The notes below the pieces were generated by a model, which saw nothing but the letters and a program-made list of their open reading frames with translations, was not told the origin of the DNA and did no database searches. Shown in pieces: positions 47,565-56,191 of a stretch of DNA of 64,000 bases. Every line of letters begins with the position of its first letter. Position 1 is the first letter of the stretch. This DNA is from an uncultured Eubacteriales bacterium. Lineage in GTDB: Bacteria; Bacillota; Clostridia; Saccharofermentanales; Fastidiosipilaceae. The position numbers were made by a program, and so were the translations under genes. The stretch spans positions 1 to 64,000 of the forward strand of contig CABKML010000003.1 in assembly GCA_902373515.1 (NCBI GenBank), in the 5' to 3' direction.

Positions 47565-48626
47565 TTAATATTCGTTTCCCTGATAAACCTGCACTACCGA
47601 GTAGGATTTGCCGGCTAAATAAACGCTTTCATTATTTTCCCGTTTATGCGCACAACAGGGCTGCGCCTTATCCGTACGGCAGCAACAGGAAGCCGGTTTG
47701 GAATTATTCCGTTCCCGCTCCGCCGGCTGAGAACTTTTATTTTCCTGCACCTGAGCGAGAGCCGCTTTCTGCAATTTTTCCGCTTCTTTGACCGCAAGCA
47801 TGTACGATTTATCCTTGATCTCGTCAATACTCACAACTTGCCACGGATCGCTGTCTTTAGCCGAATCCAACCTGACTTGGACAATTTCTCTTTGCAAATT
47901 TACCGATTTAACTACGCCCTTACCGTAAACTGTATTAAGTGTATAACCTAAATGCGGTAATCTTACGGAAGCTTCATCGTACCAATTCTGTTCATATTGC
48001 AAACAGCAAAGCAGACGGCCGCAACTTCCCTGCGATTTACTGGAATTAATTGCAAGGTTCTGTTCTTTCGCCATCTTGATTGTCACCTGCGGAAAGGCTT
48101 CCAAATGTCTGACGCAACAGGCAACCTGGCCGCAAACACCGATACCGCCTTTAATTTTCGCCTTTTCCCTGGCGCCCACCTGCCGTAATTCAATACGCAT
48201 ATGATAGCGGTAGGCCAAACATTTCACCAGTTCACGGAAATCAAGCCGTTCCGGTGCTTCAAAATAAAAAACAAATTTATTATCAGCCGCGGATAAATGA
48301 GTTTGCAAAAAATGCATATCCATCTCCAACCGTTCGGCGTTTACAGCGGCAAAATGAAGTGCTTCTTTTTCGAACAGAACTTTGTCGGCCTGCTGTTTTT
48401 GATCCTCCGCCGTAGCCAAGCGAACAAAAGTATAATAATTTCCACGTAAATAGCGTTCCGGCATATCCATCGCCGTGCGATCAATTTCGGCGAAAAAATC
48501 TACGCCTTCCTGCCGACAAATAATCGGAGTTTTTACCCTTAATTCGGCCGAGCTGATTTTCTGCTCCACCAAACAATTATAGATACGACCGTTACCTTCT
48601 ATTTTAACACCGAGTACCTTTACCAT
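47565..48626 (-). CDS. ricT: PSP1 domain protein RicT (YaaT)
   Basis: RicT works with RicA and RicF in an iron-sulphur Y-complex that guides RNase Y mRNA processing in Bacillus. The PSP1 domain has the family cysteines in CGQVACCVRHLE and GSCGRLLCCLQYEQ. The C-terminal ~70 residues are unlike the Bacillus protein: a charged stretch, then PASCCCRTDKAQPCCAH, with five further cysteines. It could bind another metal or cluster. It sits between holB and rsmI as in Bacillus. Confidence 0.9.
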   Translation of the reverse strand: MVKVLGVKIEGNGRIYNCLVEQKISSAELRVKTPIICRQEGVDFFAEIDRTAMDMPERYLRGNYYTFVRLATAEDQKQQADKVLFEKEALHFAAVNAERLEMDMHFLQTHLSAADNKFVFYFEAPERLDFRELVKCLAYRYHMRIELRQVGAREKAKIKGGIGVCGQVACCVRHLEAFPQVTIKMAKEQNLAINSSKSQGSCGRLLCCLQYEQNWYDEASVRLPHLGYTLNTVYGKGVVKSVNLQREIVQVRLDSAKDSDPWQVVSIDEIKDKSYMLAVKEAEKLQKAALAQVQENKSSQPAERERNNSKPASCCCRTDKAQPCCAHKRENNESVYLAGKSYSVVQVYQGNEY

Positions 48627-48674
48627 AGTTGTTAATCCTTTATGTTCATCGCTAATATTCAGTTTATTTGTTAA

Positions 48675-49625
48675 TTATAGCACCTTTGCCAGCTCCGGCA
48701 AAAACGCCTGCATTTGAATTTCGAAACTGCCGTTGGCCTGTAAGCGGGCAACACATTTTTGCCAAGCGATAAAAACCGGGCGGCAGGATGGGTGGCGCAA
48801 GCTCGTTTTATAAAGAAAAAACGACCAGATTCGCCATAAATACGGCTGTTTATCTTTGTCTTTATACGCTCCCAGTTCAGTTAAAATTTCAGACAATAAT
48901 AAGGCCGGACTGCACTTAAGCGCTCGCCGAAAAATTTCCTGCAAATCATTGTAATATCTCAAAAAAGCTTCATCATGCAGAAGTTGCAAATAAAATCCGG
49001 GGTTTCCCTGACTGAATTCCGCCAAACGCTTTAATTCTGCGGCATCCTGGCATCCGTCTGCCGGCAAAGTTGCCGTGAATTGCTGTAAATCTTCCTGACT
49101 TAAATGCGGCAGATTGAATATCTGCGTTCTCGACTGCACAGTCGGTAAGACCTGGGTAAGATTATTGGCTAAAAGAATGTAAAAATTACCGGCAGCGCCC
49201 GACTCTAAAGTTTTAAGCAGCAGATTCTGAGCTTGTGGGCTGACAGCGTACAATTCCAGCAAAAAAACGCGTCTGCCGCCTAACAGCGGTTGTAAATTAA
49301 CCTGCTCGTCCGTAAAATTCCTAAGCTGCTCCATGGTAATCTGTTTCTGACCGGCCTGTAAAGTCAACTCAACATAGTCAGGATGTGACTGCGCATGAAA
49401 ATAGTTGCAGGAAGCACATTTATGGCAGGCATAATTATTACAGGGCTGCCGACAAAGTAAAATTTCGGCCAAAGCTCGAGCCACCGTATGTTTACCCAGA
49501 CCTTCTTCGCCTTGGAGCAAAAGCGAAACATTGTTACCTGTTTGTACCAGGCGCAATAAAGAATCCTTCAGTTCCCGGCGTCCGACTAAATTCTCCAAAT
49601 ATAAATTACCGTTCTGCTCTACCAT
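48675..49625 (-). CDS. holB: DNA polymerase III delta' subunit
   Basis: The delta' subunit is the stator of the clamp loader that places the sliding clamp on DNA. Walker A is modified (GEEGLGKHT), and a zinc-binding module CNNYACHKCASCNYFHAQSHPD follows, spaced as in HolB. VFLLELYAVSPQAQNLLLKTLES is the arginine-finger/sensor region (SRTQIF follows). At 316 aa it has normal length. It lies between the c-di-AMP receptor and ricT. Confidence 0.9.
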   Translation of the reverse strand: MVEQNGNLYLENLVGRRELKDSLLRLVQTGNNVSLLLQGEEGLGKHTVARALAEILLCRQPCNNYACHKCASCNYFHAQSHPDYVELTLQAGQKQITMEQLRNFTDEQVNLQPLLGGRRVFLLELYAVSPQAQNLLLKTLESGAAGNFYILLANNLTQVLPTVQSRTQIFNLPHLSQEDLQQFTATLPADGCQDAAELKRLAEFSQGNPGFYLQLLHDEAFLRYYNDLQEIFRRALKCSPALLLSEILTELGAYKDKDKQPYLWRIWSFFLYKTSLRHPSCRPVFIAWQKCVARLQANGSFEIQMQAFLPELAKVL

Positions 49626-49633
49626 GTAAATTT

Positions 49634-49990
49634 TTACATTTTCTCAAAATATTCCACCGGCGTCACAAATACTGTCGCTCCGCTCAAAGTCACTTCTACC
49701 GGCATCGGCAAATATGTAGCACCCGGCAAAGCGGAAGCAACATTCGGATTGATCGCCACACTGCGGGTGGAAGAATTTTTCCGGATAATATCCAGAACCT
49801 GTTTAACTTTGTCCGCCGGCACAACTGTAATCAAAGTCGTATTGCCGGAGCGCAGGAAACCGCCTGTAGAATTGAGTTTGGTTACGCTAAAATTATGGTT
49901 ATTCAATTCCGACAATAAGCGCGGGCTGTCCTCATCATGAACAATAGAATAAACCAATTTCATCTCCGTCTTATTAGTTTCATCCGTCAT
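49634..49990 (-). CDS. darA: cyclic-di-AMP receptor PstA/DarA
   Basis: This is a PII-like trimeric receptor of the second messenger c-di-AMP (DUF970/YaaQ). The signature TKLNSTGGFLRSGNTTL binds the nucleotide, and the T-/B-loop region ATYLPMPVEVT and the end VFVTPVEYFEKM are also typical. It has about eight extra N-terminal residues compared with the usual ~109 aa. GGGGAGG precedes the ATG. It is in the standard place between tmk and holB. Its presence implies c-di-AMP signalling in the cell. Confidence 0.93.
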   Translation of the reverse strand: MTDETNKTEMKLVYSIVHDEDSPRLLSELNNHNFSVTKLNSTGGFLRSGNTTLITVVPADKVKQVLDIIRKNSSTRSVAINPNVASALPGATYLPMPVEVTLSGATVFVTPVEYFEKM

Positions 49991-50106
49991 AGTTAAATCC
50001 TCCCCGAGCCTCCGGGCAATAAAATTTATTTAATTCTAACACAAATCCGCTCGGGCCACATACGCCGCACATACGCCGCTATGTTTGCGGTAGTCTGTCG
50101 TTGTGC

Positions 50107-50751
50107 TTATCGTTGCATCTGTTCAAGAAGCTGCGAAAAATCGGCTTTTATTTGTGCCTGCACGACAGGCACGGCAGCTGTTGCATCCAAGAGTAAATAA
50201 CGCGCTTCCTGTTTCTGTAAATGCAAATAAATACTGCGTACGCGGTGCCAAAATTCGCCATCAGCGATCAAGTCCAAGCGATCCTCGGCCGCATTACTCG
50301 TCTGTTGCAGACGCTGCAGGGCAACTGCACGCGGCAAATCCAGATAATAAGTCCGATCAATCACCAAATCGCCCAGAATATTGCGACAAAGGCTATTAAC
50401 TAAATTAGCATCCAGACCTCGACCGCCGCCTTGATAAGCGAGCGTACTGTCGATGAAGCGATCCATAATAACTATTTTTCCCGCCGCCAAAGCAGGTTTT
50501 ATTTTTTCAGCGATAATTTCGGCTCTGGCCGCAGAAAACAGCAATAATTCCGCCAAATCGTTAATTTTCAAATCAGGTCTGGTACTTTTAAGCAAAGTTC
50601 TGATTTCTTCACCTAAAACAGTTCCGCCCGGCTCCCGTAAATAGATATAAGGCAAATGAAGTTGCTGCAAATATTGCTGAAACAAATTAATTTGCGTCGT
50701 TTTTCCGGCCCCGTCAAGGCCTTCAAAAGTTATCAATAATGAATTTTTCAT
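50107..50751 (-). CDS. tmk: thymidylate kinase
   Basis: Tmk phosphorylates dTMP to dTDP. The P-loop is FEGLDGAGKTTQ, the DR(Y/F) motif appears as DRFIDSTLAYQGGGRGLD and REPGGT gives the substrate loop. At 214 aa it has full length. It opens the tmk-darA-holB-ricT-rsmI series and lies 18 bp behind a small basic-protein gene. Confidence 0.96.
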   Translation of the reverse strand: MKNSLLITFEGLDGAGKTTQINLFQQYLQQLHLPYIYLREPGGTVLGEEIRTLLKSTRPDLKINDLAELLLFSAARAEIIAEKIKPALAAGKIVIMDRFIDSTLAYQGGGRGLDANLVNSLCRNILGDLVIDRTYYLDLPRAVALQRLQQTSNAAEDRLDLIADGEFWHRVRSIYLHLQKQEARYLLLDATAAVPVVQAQIKADFSQLLEQMQR

Positions 50752-50769
50752 AAATGCGCACGTCTCGCC

Positions 50770-51192
50770 TCAAACCAGGCTGACTTCAGTTGTCCTTAAT
50801 TCCGCTAAGGCCAATTCAATCTCTTTTTGCAATCTTGTACAATCCTGGGCAATATCGGCAGCTGTCTCACTGACACGTTCCCGGTTTTTGCCGAATCGAC
50901 GATTCTTATTCAGCTTATCTTTTCTGACCGGCGCCTCATTGCTAAGCTGTTGCATATTATCCCGGCCGACAGCACGGGCTTCAGGATAGCGCAATTCCCG
51001 TTTCTTGCTCAGTCCCTGTTGGGAGGCATCGTTGCCGTTATTGAGCGCTGCTCGCCGTTTTCGGCTTTCGGCACTGAACGGTTTCTTTTCCGTTTCGCTC
51101 TTATTTTCCGACCGGTTGGTCTTATCTTTGTTGCGGCGACGATTATAGACAGGCTGTCCACCCTTACTGAAATCGTTGAATTCTCTCACCAT
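50770..51192 (-). CDS. small basic, disordered hypothetical protein
   Basis: I do not recognise this gene. The 140-aa product is rich in Arg, Lys, Asn and Glu, lacks hydrophobic core segments until a final helix (~110-135), and has no signal peptide. An RNA- or nucleic-acid-binding role is possible from composition alone. I chose the ATG at 51190-51192 with AAAGGA upstream; nine codons upstream another ATG is weaker. It lies between the membrane-anchored unknown and tmk in one gene string. It occupies the place where Bacillus has other small genes. Confidence 0.6.
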   Translation of the reverse strand: MVREFNDFSKGGQPVYNRRRNKDKTNRSENKSETEKKPFSAESRKRRAALNNGNDASQQGLSKKRELRYPEARAVGRDNMQQLSNEAPVRKDKLNKNRRFGKNRERVSETAADIAQDCTRLQKEIELALAELRTTEVSLV

Positions 51193-51240
51193 AAATAATT
51201 TTCCTTTCGCCTGCTGCACCCGGCAGCGCCTGTTCAGCGT

Positions 51241-52152
51241 CTAAGCATTATAATTAAAATTCCACGGACGATAAAATCTTTCCAAAACTTCACCGTAAAG
51301 TTCTTCTACCCGTAAGCCGTTTATAATCAGCTCATCCTTCAATTCTCCGAAGCTGAAATCGTAATTAAAGCAATACATAAATTTATCATGGGCATAACCG
51401 CTGGCAATCACTTTAGTTGCTTTTACATCCTGAATTTTCTTACCTTTATTGCTTTTCCCCGTTTTATTATTGTCTTTAACGACTTCGGTTTTTACAAATG
51501 TAGCGGCCGGAATCCCCAACTGCGCCAATTTATCAACCTTTAAAGGTAATACCGAGCTTTCAAAATATATAGCCTGCAATTCGGGAATATTCAATTGTTT
51601 GATCTTAGCTGTGCAATCCAAAATTGCCTTGCTCATATCTTCCCGGCTCTTAATTTTACCGTTGAAACGGATCAACAGACGGGCCTCAGGTCGAACTTCT
51701 TTTTCATGTTTTCCAGGATAAAAGACTTGAATGGAATAGCGTGAAACATATGGATGAAATTCATGCTGCAGCAGCTTACCGGCCTGATCGTTGACGGCTT
51801 TTGCCGCCTTCTGCTCTTTATAATTGTCACTATATTGACTGTCAGGTTCCCACAAATCGGAATTTTGCCCGTCGGAGGCCGCTTGAGCGTCGTGTTTAAC
51901 AGCCGGCTTACGCAGACGATAAGTGGATTTAGCCAGAAAGTCGACCTTATCCTGCATATCATGAACAGATAATTCATAGCGTAAAGGGAACAGCCGGACA
52001 ATCGGCTTGGCCAAAACAAACTTATTGTTCGGATACGTTTTATTCAGATATGCTCTAAATCCGCTATTAATCCCGGCCTGTACCGCCTGTAAACCTAAAA
52101 ACAGCACCAGCACCACTATTGAGGTAATAATTAATCGTCGATAACGCTGCAT
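51241..52152 (-). CDS. membrane-anchored hypothetical protein
   Basis: One N-terminal helix (residues ~6-26) is followed by an outside domain of about 270 aa. The segment FRAYLNKTYPNNKF just after the helix recalls YfjL/YxiC-type Firmicute exported proteins. The middle (~85-130) is Asp/Gln/Lys-rich; the rest alternates strands and helices. No catalytic motif is recognised. I chose the ATG at 52150-52152 with GGGAG about eight bases upstream. It is the first gene of the long string running to rimI. Confidence 0.6.
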   Translation of the reverse strand: MQRYRRLIITSIVVLVLFLGLQAVQAGINSGFRAYLNKTYPNNKFVLAKPIVRLFPLRYELSVHDMQDKVDFLAKSTYRLRKPAVKHDAQAASDGQNSDLWEPDSQYSDNYKEQKAAKAVNDQAGKLLQHEFHPYVSRYSIQVFYPGKHEKEVRPEARLLIRFNGKIKSREDMSKAILDCTAKIKQLNIPELQAIYFESSVLPLKVDKLAQLGIPAATFVKTEVVKDNNKTGKSNKGKKIQDVKATKVIASGYAHDKFMYCFNYDFSFGELKDELIINGLRVEELYGEVLERFYRPWNFNYNA

Positions 52153-52180
52153 CTTTTCACTCCCATGTATAACTTCGATT

Positions 52181-52189
52181 ATCATACCA
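52181..52189 (-). promoter_or_regulatory. extended -10 promoter for the long tmk-rimI gene string
   Basis: The minus strand has TGGTATGAT (TGn-extended -10), 29 bp before the first gene; a TTGAAA lies 15 bp upstream of the -10. Confidence 0.4.
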
Positions 52190-52237
52190 CAAATCGGAGT
52201 ATTTCAACCGTTGTCAATCTGACGGTATATAAATTTT

Positions 52238-52269
52238 GCCCTGTCACCGCTAATTACGGACAACAGGGC
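52238..52269 (-). terminator. hairpin after thiT, probable terminator
   Basis: The minus-strand GCCCTGT...ACAGGGC long stem with inner CCG/CGG pairs lies 21 bp after thiT. The tail is AAAATTTATA rather than a clean T-run. Confidence 0.55.
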
Positions 52270-52289
52270 AATTGAAGCTTGGCAGCCGT

Positions 52290-52865
52290 CTATTTTTTCA
52301 GACGGGTCAAAGCCGGTTGTAAGAGAATAATACCCAAAATAGCCAACAGCGTGTTCACGATGCCGTAAGGAATATTATATGTTGCAGAGCCGATGAAAGC
52401 TTCTAACCAACTCTTACCCGCCATATAGAAGAAAACTCCTGAAAAAATGGCAAAGAGGATGCGGACACAGCCGGCGATTAAGCAGCAAAGAACATTGGCA
52501 ATATTAATTCTTTGTTTGTTAAGAGCAGGAAATTTCCGATTCAGCGTACAGGCAAAACCGGCCAAACCCAAGCTGCCGTAGGCCAGAATATAATCCAACA
52601 GAACTTGAACTACATTAACAAAATAAGGATGAAGAATAAAATCAAGCAAGCCGAATATTGCGCCGACCAACATGCCCTTGCCCACGCCGTGACGAACGGC
52701 AAAGACAAACAAGGGTAAATAACCGAACAAATTAATCGAACCGCCTGCAGGCATTTGATACAATTTGAACCGGCTCAACACAATCGCCAATGCCAACATA
52801 ACGGCGCCTTCAGCCAGAACATATATCTTCTTGCTGTCAAATTTTTTACTACTTTCTTCAGGCAT
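52290..52865 (-). CDS. thiT: thiamine ECF transporter substrate-binding protein ThiT
   Basis: ThiT is the S component that captures thiamine for a shared ECF module. The sequence has six membrane helices and the family signatures: ALAIVLSRFKLYQMPAGGS and HPYFVNVVQVLLDYILAYGSLGLAG, which hold the thiamine-contacting residues. At 191 aa it has normal length. GAGG lies seven bases upstream of the ATG. A TPP riboswitch lies in its leader, confirming the substrate. The ECF ATPases must lie elsewhere. Confidence 0.95.
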   Translation of the reverse strand: MPEESSKKFDSKKIYVLAEGAVMLALAIVLSRFKLYQMPAGGSINLFGYLPLFVFAVRHGVGKGMLVGAIFGLLDFILHPYFVNVVQVLLDYILAYGSLGLAGFACTLNRKFPALNKQRINIANVLCCLIAGCVRILFAIFSGVFFYMAGKSWLEAFIGSATYNIPYGIVNTLLAILGIILLQPALTRLKK

Positions 52866-52922
52866 AAAAACCTCTTTCTCCCAATCCGCTTATATTAATC
52901 AACCGCTGAAATACGGGAAAAA

Positions 52923-52964
52923 CAAAAATGAAACGGCAAAATCGCAAAAATGAAACGGCAAAAT
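52923..52964. repeat. two 20-bp tandem copies in the thiT leader
   Basis: CAAAAATGAAACGGCAAAAT occurs at 52923-52942 and 52945-52964, identical, with two bases between. The minus-strand GCCGTT in each can pair with AACGGC next to the aptamer's P1. Confidence 0.9.
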
Positions 52965-52971
52965 AAACAGC

Positions 52972-53059
52972 CGTTATGATTCCCTCCGCCGGCATTATCC
53001 GGATCAGGTAATGATGGTCCTTGCGTCTCAGCTGTCTCAACAGCTCCCATACCATAACG
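52972..53059 (-). ncRNA. TPP riboswitch (THI element)
   Basis: The minus strand shows the conserved thi-box: GCTGAGA, then ACCTGATCCGGATAATGCC, then GGAGGGAA. P1 is closed by CGTTATG/CATAACG at both ends. Binding of thiamine pyrophosphate should reduce expression of thiT just downstream. Confidence 0.95.
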
Positions 53060-53082
53060 ATTAATTCAGGATTAATGTCTAA

Positions 53083-53111
53083 ATTATAGCACCTGCATGA
53101 AAGTTTAACAG
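53083..53111 (-). promoter_or_regulatory. promoter for thiT
   Basis: CTGTTA, 17 bp and TATAAT with a TGC-extended -10 on the minus strand, about 25 bp before the riboswitch. Confidence 0.6.
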
Positions 53112-53164
53112 GCAAACTGAGAGAAGAAACGGCAATAAATTTAACCGCAAACAAATTTCGCCGC

Positions 53165-53201
53165 AAAATTTATAAAGCCGGCGGAGATAATTGCCGCCGG
53201 C
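53165..53201 (-). terminator. terminator of proS
   Basis: Minus-strand stem GCCGGCGG/CCGCCGGC is followed by TTTATAAATTTT, 22 bp after the proS stop. Confidence 0.8.
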
Positions 53202-53223
53202 CGATTTTCCCGAGTCGGAGATT

Positions 53224-55083
53224 TCAGCCTAAAATACGACTGACAAAATCGGAAATTTCCGTAATTTTAACCATTTGCACATCCTGCAAATCGCTCGGAA
53301 CATCCGTACCGTTAAGCTTCACTTCCACCAAACCGTCGGCAATACTGCGACCGACAGTAATTCGGCAATAAGCTCCGACCAGCTCCATATCGTTAAACTT
53401 GACACCGACACGCTCTTTCCGATCATCCAGAACAATGTCGTAACGGCGAGCGTCCAAACTGTCATAAATTTTTTCGGCCACCTGCATCTGTTCCGCATTG
53501 GTATTATTGACAACCACGATTGCCACTTGAATCGGAGCTAAGTGTTTCGGCCATAGTAAGCCCTTTTCCGTATGTTGCTGTTCAACCATGGCGGCTAAAG
53601 TTCGACCGATGCCGATGCCGTAGCAGCCCATTTCCACATATTGCCGCTGATTATTCTCATCGACATAAGTTAAATTCAGAGCCTTGGCATATTTACTACC
53701 GAGTTTGAAAGTGTTGCCGACTTCAATGCCGTGCTTGAATTCCACTTTTCCCTTACCGTTGACGCAAGTATCACCGGCAGCAATATTACGCACATCGGCA
53801 ATTGTTACGCGTCCGCTGACGTAAGGCAAACTCGCCTGTAAAGTCTGTTTTTGTTCCAAAGTCAAGTGCCGGAAATCAGCAAGCGCCATTTCTGTCTGTA
53901 ATTCCGTTAAAGCCTTTTGCAAGTCGGCAATTTTCGTCCAATGACAATGAATCAGGTGATGTCCGTCCTGATTGGCACCCACAACGAAATCATCCAGACA
54001 AGCTGCTTCCTGATCGACAACAAGCGGTAAATTCAAGTCGAAGGGACCGACAGAACCGACATTGGCACCGGTGAGCTCTTTAACCTTTTCTTCGTCCGCT
54101 AAATTCAAATTAACAGCGTGTAAAAGCTTTTGTAACTTTGTTTCATTCACCGCCCGATCACCGCGGACAAGCACGGCAACATACTTCGTTTGCTCACTTT
54201 CAGCGGAATTATAGGCATAAATTAAGCTCTTGACAATTGAAGTCGGCAATATACCGTAACGTTCCTGCAATTCGTCGATAGTATGACCGTCAGGTGTGGA
54301 CAATAAAGTGAAATCGTCTCCCGGCAATGTGCACACCGGCAAGTTGTCAGTTTCTGCAAGGCATTCTGCTACTTCCAAATTGGAAGCATAAGCCGATTGC
54401 GGTTCATAAACGACAATATCTTCACCGATAGAACAAATAGCCTGGAATTCTTCCGACAACAAGCCGCCCATCACTCCCGTATCGGCCCGTACAATAGCAT
54501 AATGTAAGCCGACACGGTCGAAAATCCGTTTGTAAGCTTCAAACATCTCCTTGTATTGTACATCCAGGCCCTCTAAATCCCGCGCAAAAGTATAGGAATC
54601 TTTCATCACGAATTGCCGCACCCGAATCAAGCCGAAACGCGGTCTGGGTTCATCCCGGAACTTAGTTTGAATTTGATACAGCGACAAGGGCAAATCTTTG
54701 TATGAATTTACCGCCTGTTTGCAAGCTTCCGTGAATAATTCCTCATGTGTCGGACCCAAAACATAATCTTTGCCGTAACGATCATGCAATTGAAAAATCG
54801 ACGGTCCGAAATTTTCCAAACGACCGCTGGCTGCATAAACTTCGCTGGGAATCAAAACCGGCATCACCAGCTCCTGACTGCCGATAGCGTCCATTTCTTC
54901 GCGCACTATATTCTCAATTTTTTGGCAAATACGATGTCCCAAAGGTAAAAGAGTATAAATACCGGCGCCCACTTTTTTTATATAGCCGGCTCGCACCAGA
55001 AGATTGCCGCTGACAGAATCTTCGTCCCGCACAGCCTCTCTTAAAGTCGGAAAATAGGCCTGACTTAATTTTAATTTACCCAT
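53224..55083 (-). CDS. proS: prolyl-tRNA synthetase
   Basis: This is the bacterial long-form ProRS (class II): an N-terminal catalytic part with motif 1, motif 2 (RDEPRPRFGLIRVRQF), an inserted editing (INS) domain at ~225-405, motif 3 (GCYGIGIGRTLAA) and a C-terminal anticodon-binding domain. At 619 aa it is slightly longer than the ~570 typical. The start MGKLKLSQAYFPTLREAV follows GAGGAG. There is no T-box in the short leader. It lies between rpsI's terminator and thiT. Confidence 0.97.
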   Translation of the reverse strand: MGKLKLSQAYFPTLREAVRDEDSVSGNLLVRAGYIKKVGAGIYTLLPLGHRICQKIENIVREEMDAIGSQELVMPVLIPSEVYAASGRLENFGPSIFQLHDRYGKDYVLGPTHEELFTEACKQAVNSYKDLPLSLYQIQTKFRDEPRPRFGLIRVRQFVMKDSYTFARDLEGLDVQYKEMFEAYKRIFDRVGLHYAIVRADTGVMGGLLSEEFQAICSIGEDIVVYEPQSAYASNLEVAECLAETDNLPVCTLPGDDFTLLSTPDGHTIDELQERYGILPTSIVKSLIYAYNSAESEQTKYVAVLVRGDRAVNETKLQKLLHAVNLNLADEEKVKELTGANVGSVGPFDLNLPLVVDQEAACLDDFVVGANQDGHHLIHCHWTKIADLQKALTELQTEMALADFRHLTLEQKQTLQASLPYVSGRVTIADVRNIAAGDTCVNGKGKVEFKHGIEVGNTFKLGSKYAKALNLTYVDENNQRQYVEMGCYGIGIGRTLAAMVEQQHTEKGLLWPKHLAPIQVAIVVVNNTNAEQMQVAEKIYDSLDARRYDIVLDDRKERVGVKFNDMELVGAYCRITVGRSIADGLVEVKLNGTDVPSDLQDVQMVKITEISDFVSRILG

Positions 55084-55103
55084 ATATATCTCCTCTAAGT
55101 CCG

Positions 55104-55132
55104 ATTATAGTTAAATAACGGTAAAATATTAA
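55104..55132 (-). promoter_or_regulatory. promoter for proS
   Basis: TTAATA, 17 bp and TATAAT on the minus strand, 20 bp before the proS start. Confidence 0.6.
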
Positions 55133-55160
55133 AAAAGACCACAGCTTCGGGGCCATGGTC
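55131..55160 (-). terminator. terminator of rplM-rpsI
   Basis: Minus-strand stem GACCATGGC/GCTGTGGTC is followed by TTTTTT, 26 bp after rpsI. Confidence 0.85.
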
Positions 55161-55185
55161 CTTTGCAAGCAACAACACCCGAAGC

Positions 55186-55608
55186 TTAACGCTTGGAGAA
55201 TTGCGGTGCTTTACGAGCTTTTTTCAAGCCGTACTTCTTACGTTCTTTCATACGGGAATCACGAGTCAGGAAACCTGCACGTTTCAAAGGTGTATGGAAA
55301 GTAGCGTCGTCATTGGAGCATAAGGCTCTGGCAATACCGTGACGGATAGCACCGGCTTGACCGGAAATACCGCCGCCTGTAACTTCAGCGATAACATCAA
55401 ATTTTGTTGCTGTATCTGTTGTTTCCAACGGTTGACGAATAATCAGCTTCAATGTATCCAAGCCGAAATAATCATCGATGTCCTTACCGTTAACTGTAAT
55501 TTTACCTTCACCGGCAATTAAACGGACCTTAGCTACCGCATTCTTACGGCGACCGGTACCATAATAATAAACTTGGCCATTCGGGGCCTTCAATGTCTTT
55601 GCAATCAT
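55186..55608 (-). CDS. rpsI: 30S ribosomal protein S9
   Basis: S9 reaches into the small-subunit P site with its basic C-terminus. [16 protein letters not shown] opens the conserved core, [19 protein letters not shown] is the S9 signature and [17 protein letters not shown] is the terminal tail. At 140 aa it is ~10 longer than typical at the N-terminus. It is 16 bp after rplM, the usual order. Confidence 0.97.
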   Translation of the reverse strand: MIAKTLKAPNGQVYYYGTGRRKNAVAKVRLIAGEGKITVNGKDIDDYFGLDTLKLIIRQPLETTDTATKFDVIAEVTGGGISGQAGAIRHGIARALCSNDDATFHTPLKRAGFLTRDSRMKERKKYGLKKARKAPQFSKR

Positions 55609-55624
55609 GATTTACCTCCCCAAA

Positions 55625-56053
55625 TTATAACTTCAGTTCTTCCGGCTTCTGGGCCTGCTGCTCATGTTCGGCGCCGGCATAAACCTTCAATTTACGATAC
55701 ATCTGACGTCCCAACTTGGTGTGCGGCAACATACCTTTAACTGCCAATTCAACCGGCTGTGTCGGATGTTTTTTAATAAAATCGGCATAACGTACGCACT
55801 TCAATCCGCCCGGATAGTTCGAGTGATGACGATATTCTTTTTGTTGCCATTTATCACCGGTCATTGAAATTTTCTCGGCATTAATCACGATTACATAATC
55901 GCCGCAATCGACATTCGGTGTGAAAATAGGCTTGTCCTTACCGATTAAAACGGCGGCAACTTTGGCTGCTAAACGACCTAAAGTCTGACCTTCAGCATCC
56001 ACAACATACCACTTACGCTTTAATTCCAAAGGTTTAGCAACAACAGTTTTCAT
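55625..56053 (-). CDS. rplM: 50S ribosomal protein L13
   Basis: L13 is an early assembly protein of the large subunit. [20 protein letters not shown] and [21 protein letters not shown] are family signatures. I chose the ATG at 56051-56053, preceded by GGAGG, giving 142 aa, the standard length; the frame opens five codons earlier. It is first in rplM-rpsI. Confidence 0.97.
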   Translation of the reverse strand: MKTVVAKPLELKRKWYVVDAEGQTLGRLAAKVAAVLIGKDKPIFTPNVDCGDYVIVINAEKISMTGDKWQQKEYRHHSNYPGGLKCVRYADFIKKHPTQPVELAVKGMLPHTKLGRQMYRKLKVYAGAEHEQQAQKPEELKL

Positions 56054-56110
56054 TCCTAAATCCTCCATAGATATTATTCATCTTTACGCTTTTTCATATA
56101 ACGCTCTGCT

Positions 56111-56138
56111 AGAATAACACATTTATCGCCAATGTCAA
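56111..56138 (-). promoter_or_regulatory. promoter for rplM-rpsI
   Basis: TTGACA, 16 bp and TATTCT on the minus strand, ~58 bp before rplM. The leader is short and holds no L13-leader-like structure that I can see. Confidence 0.65.
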
Positions 56139-56191
56139 GCTTATTTTCGCCGTTTTCGGCTTATTATTTATGTTTTCCCTGTTTTTTCTCT

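Noticed and set aside
50060-50090. Short direct repeat CACATACGCCG between darA and tmk
   Set aside because: Two 11-bp copies in a row with no further structure; likely a chance duplication.
55084-55140. T-box leader for proS
   Set aside because: Only about 45 bp separate the rpsI terminator from the proS start and the hairpin there belongs to rpsI.
56054-56110. L13 autoregulatory leader
   Set aside because: The leader is short and I see no matching stem structure.
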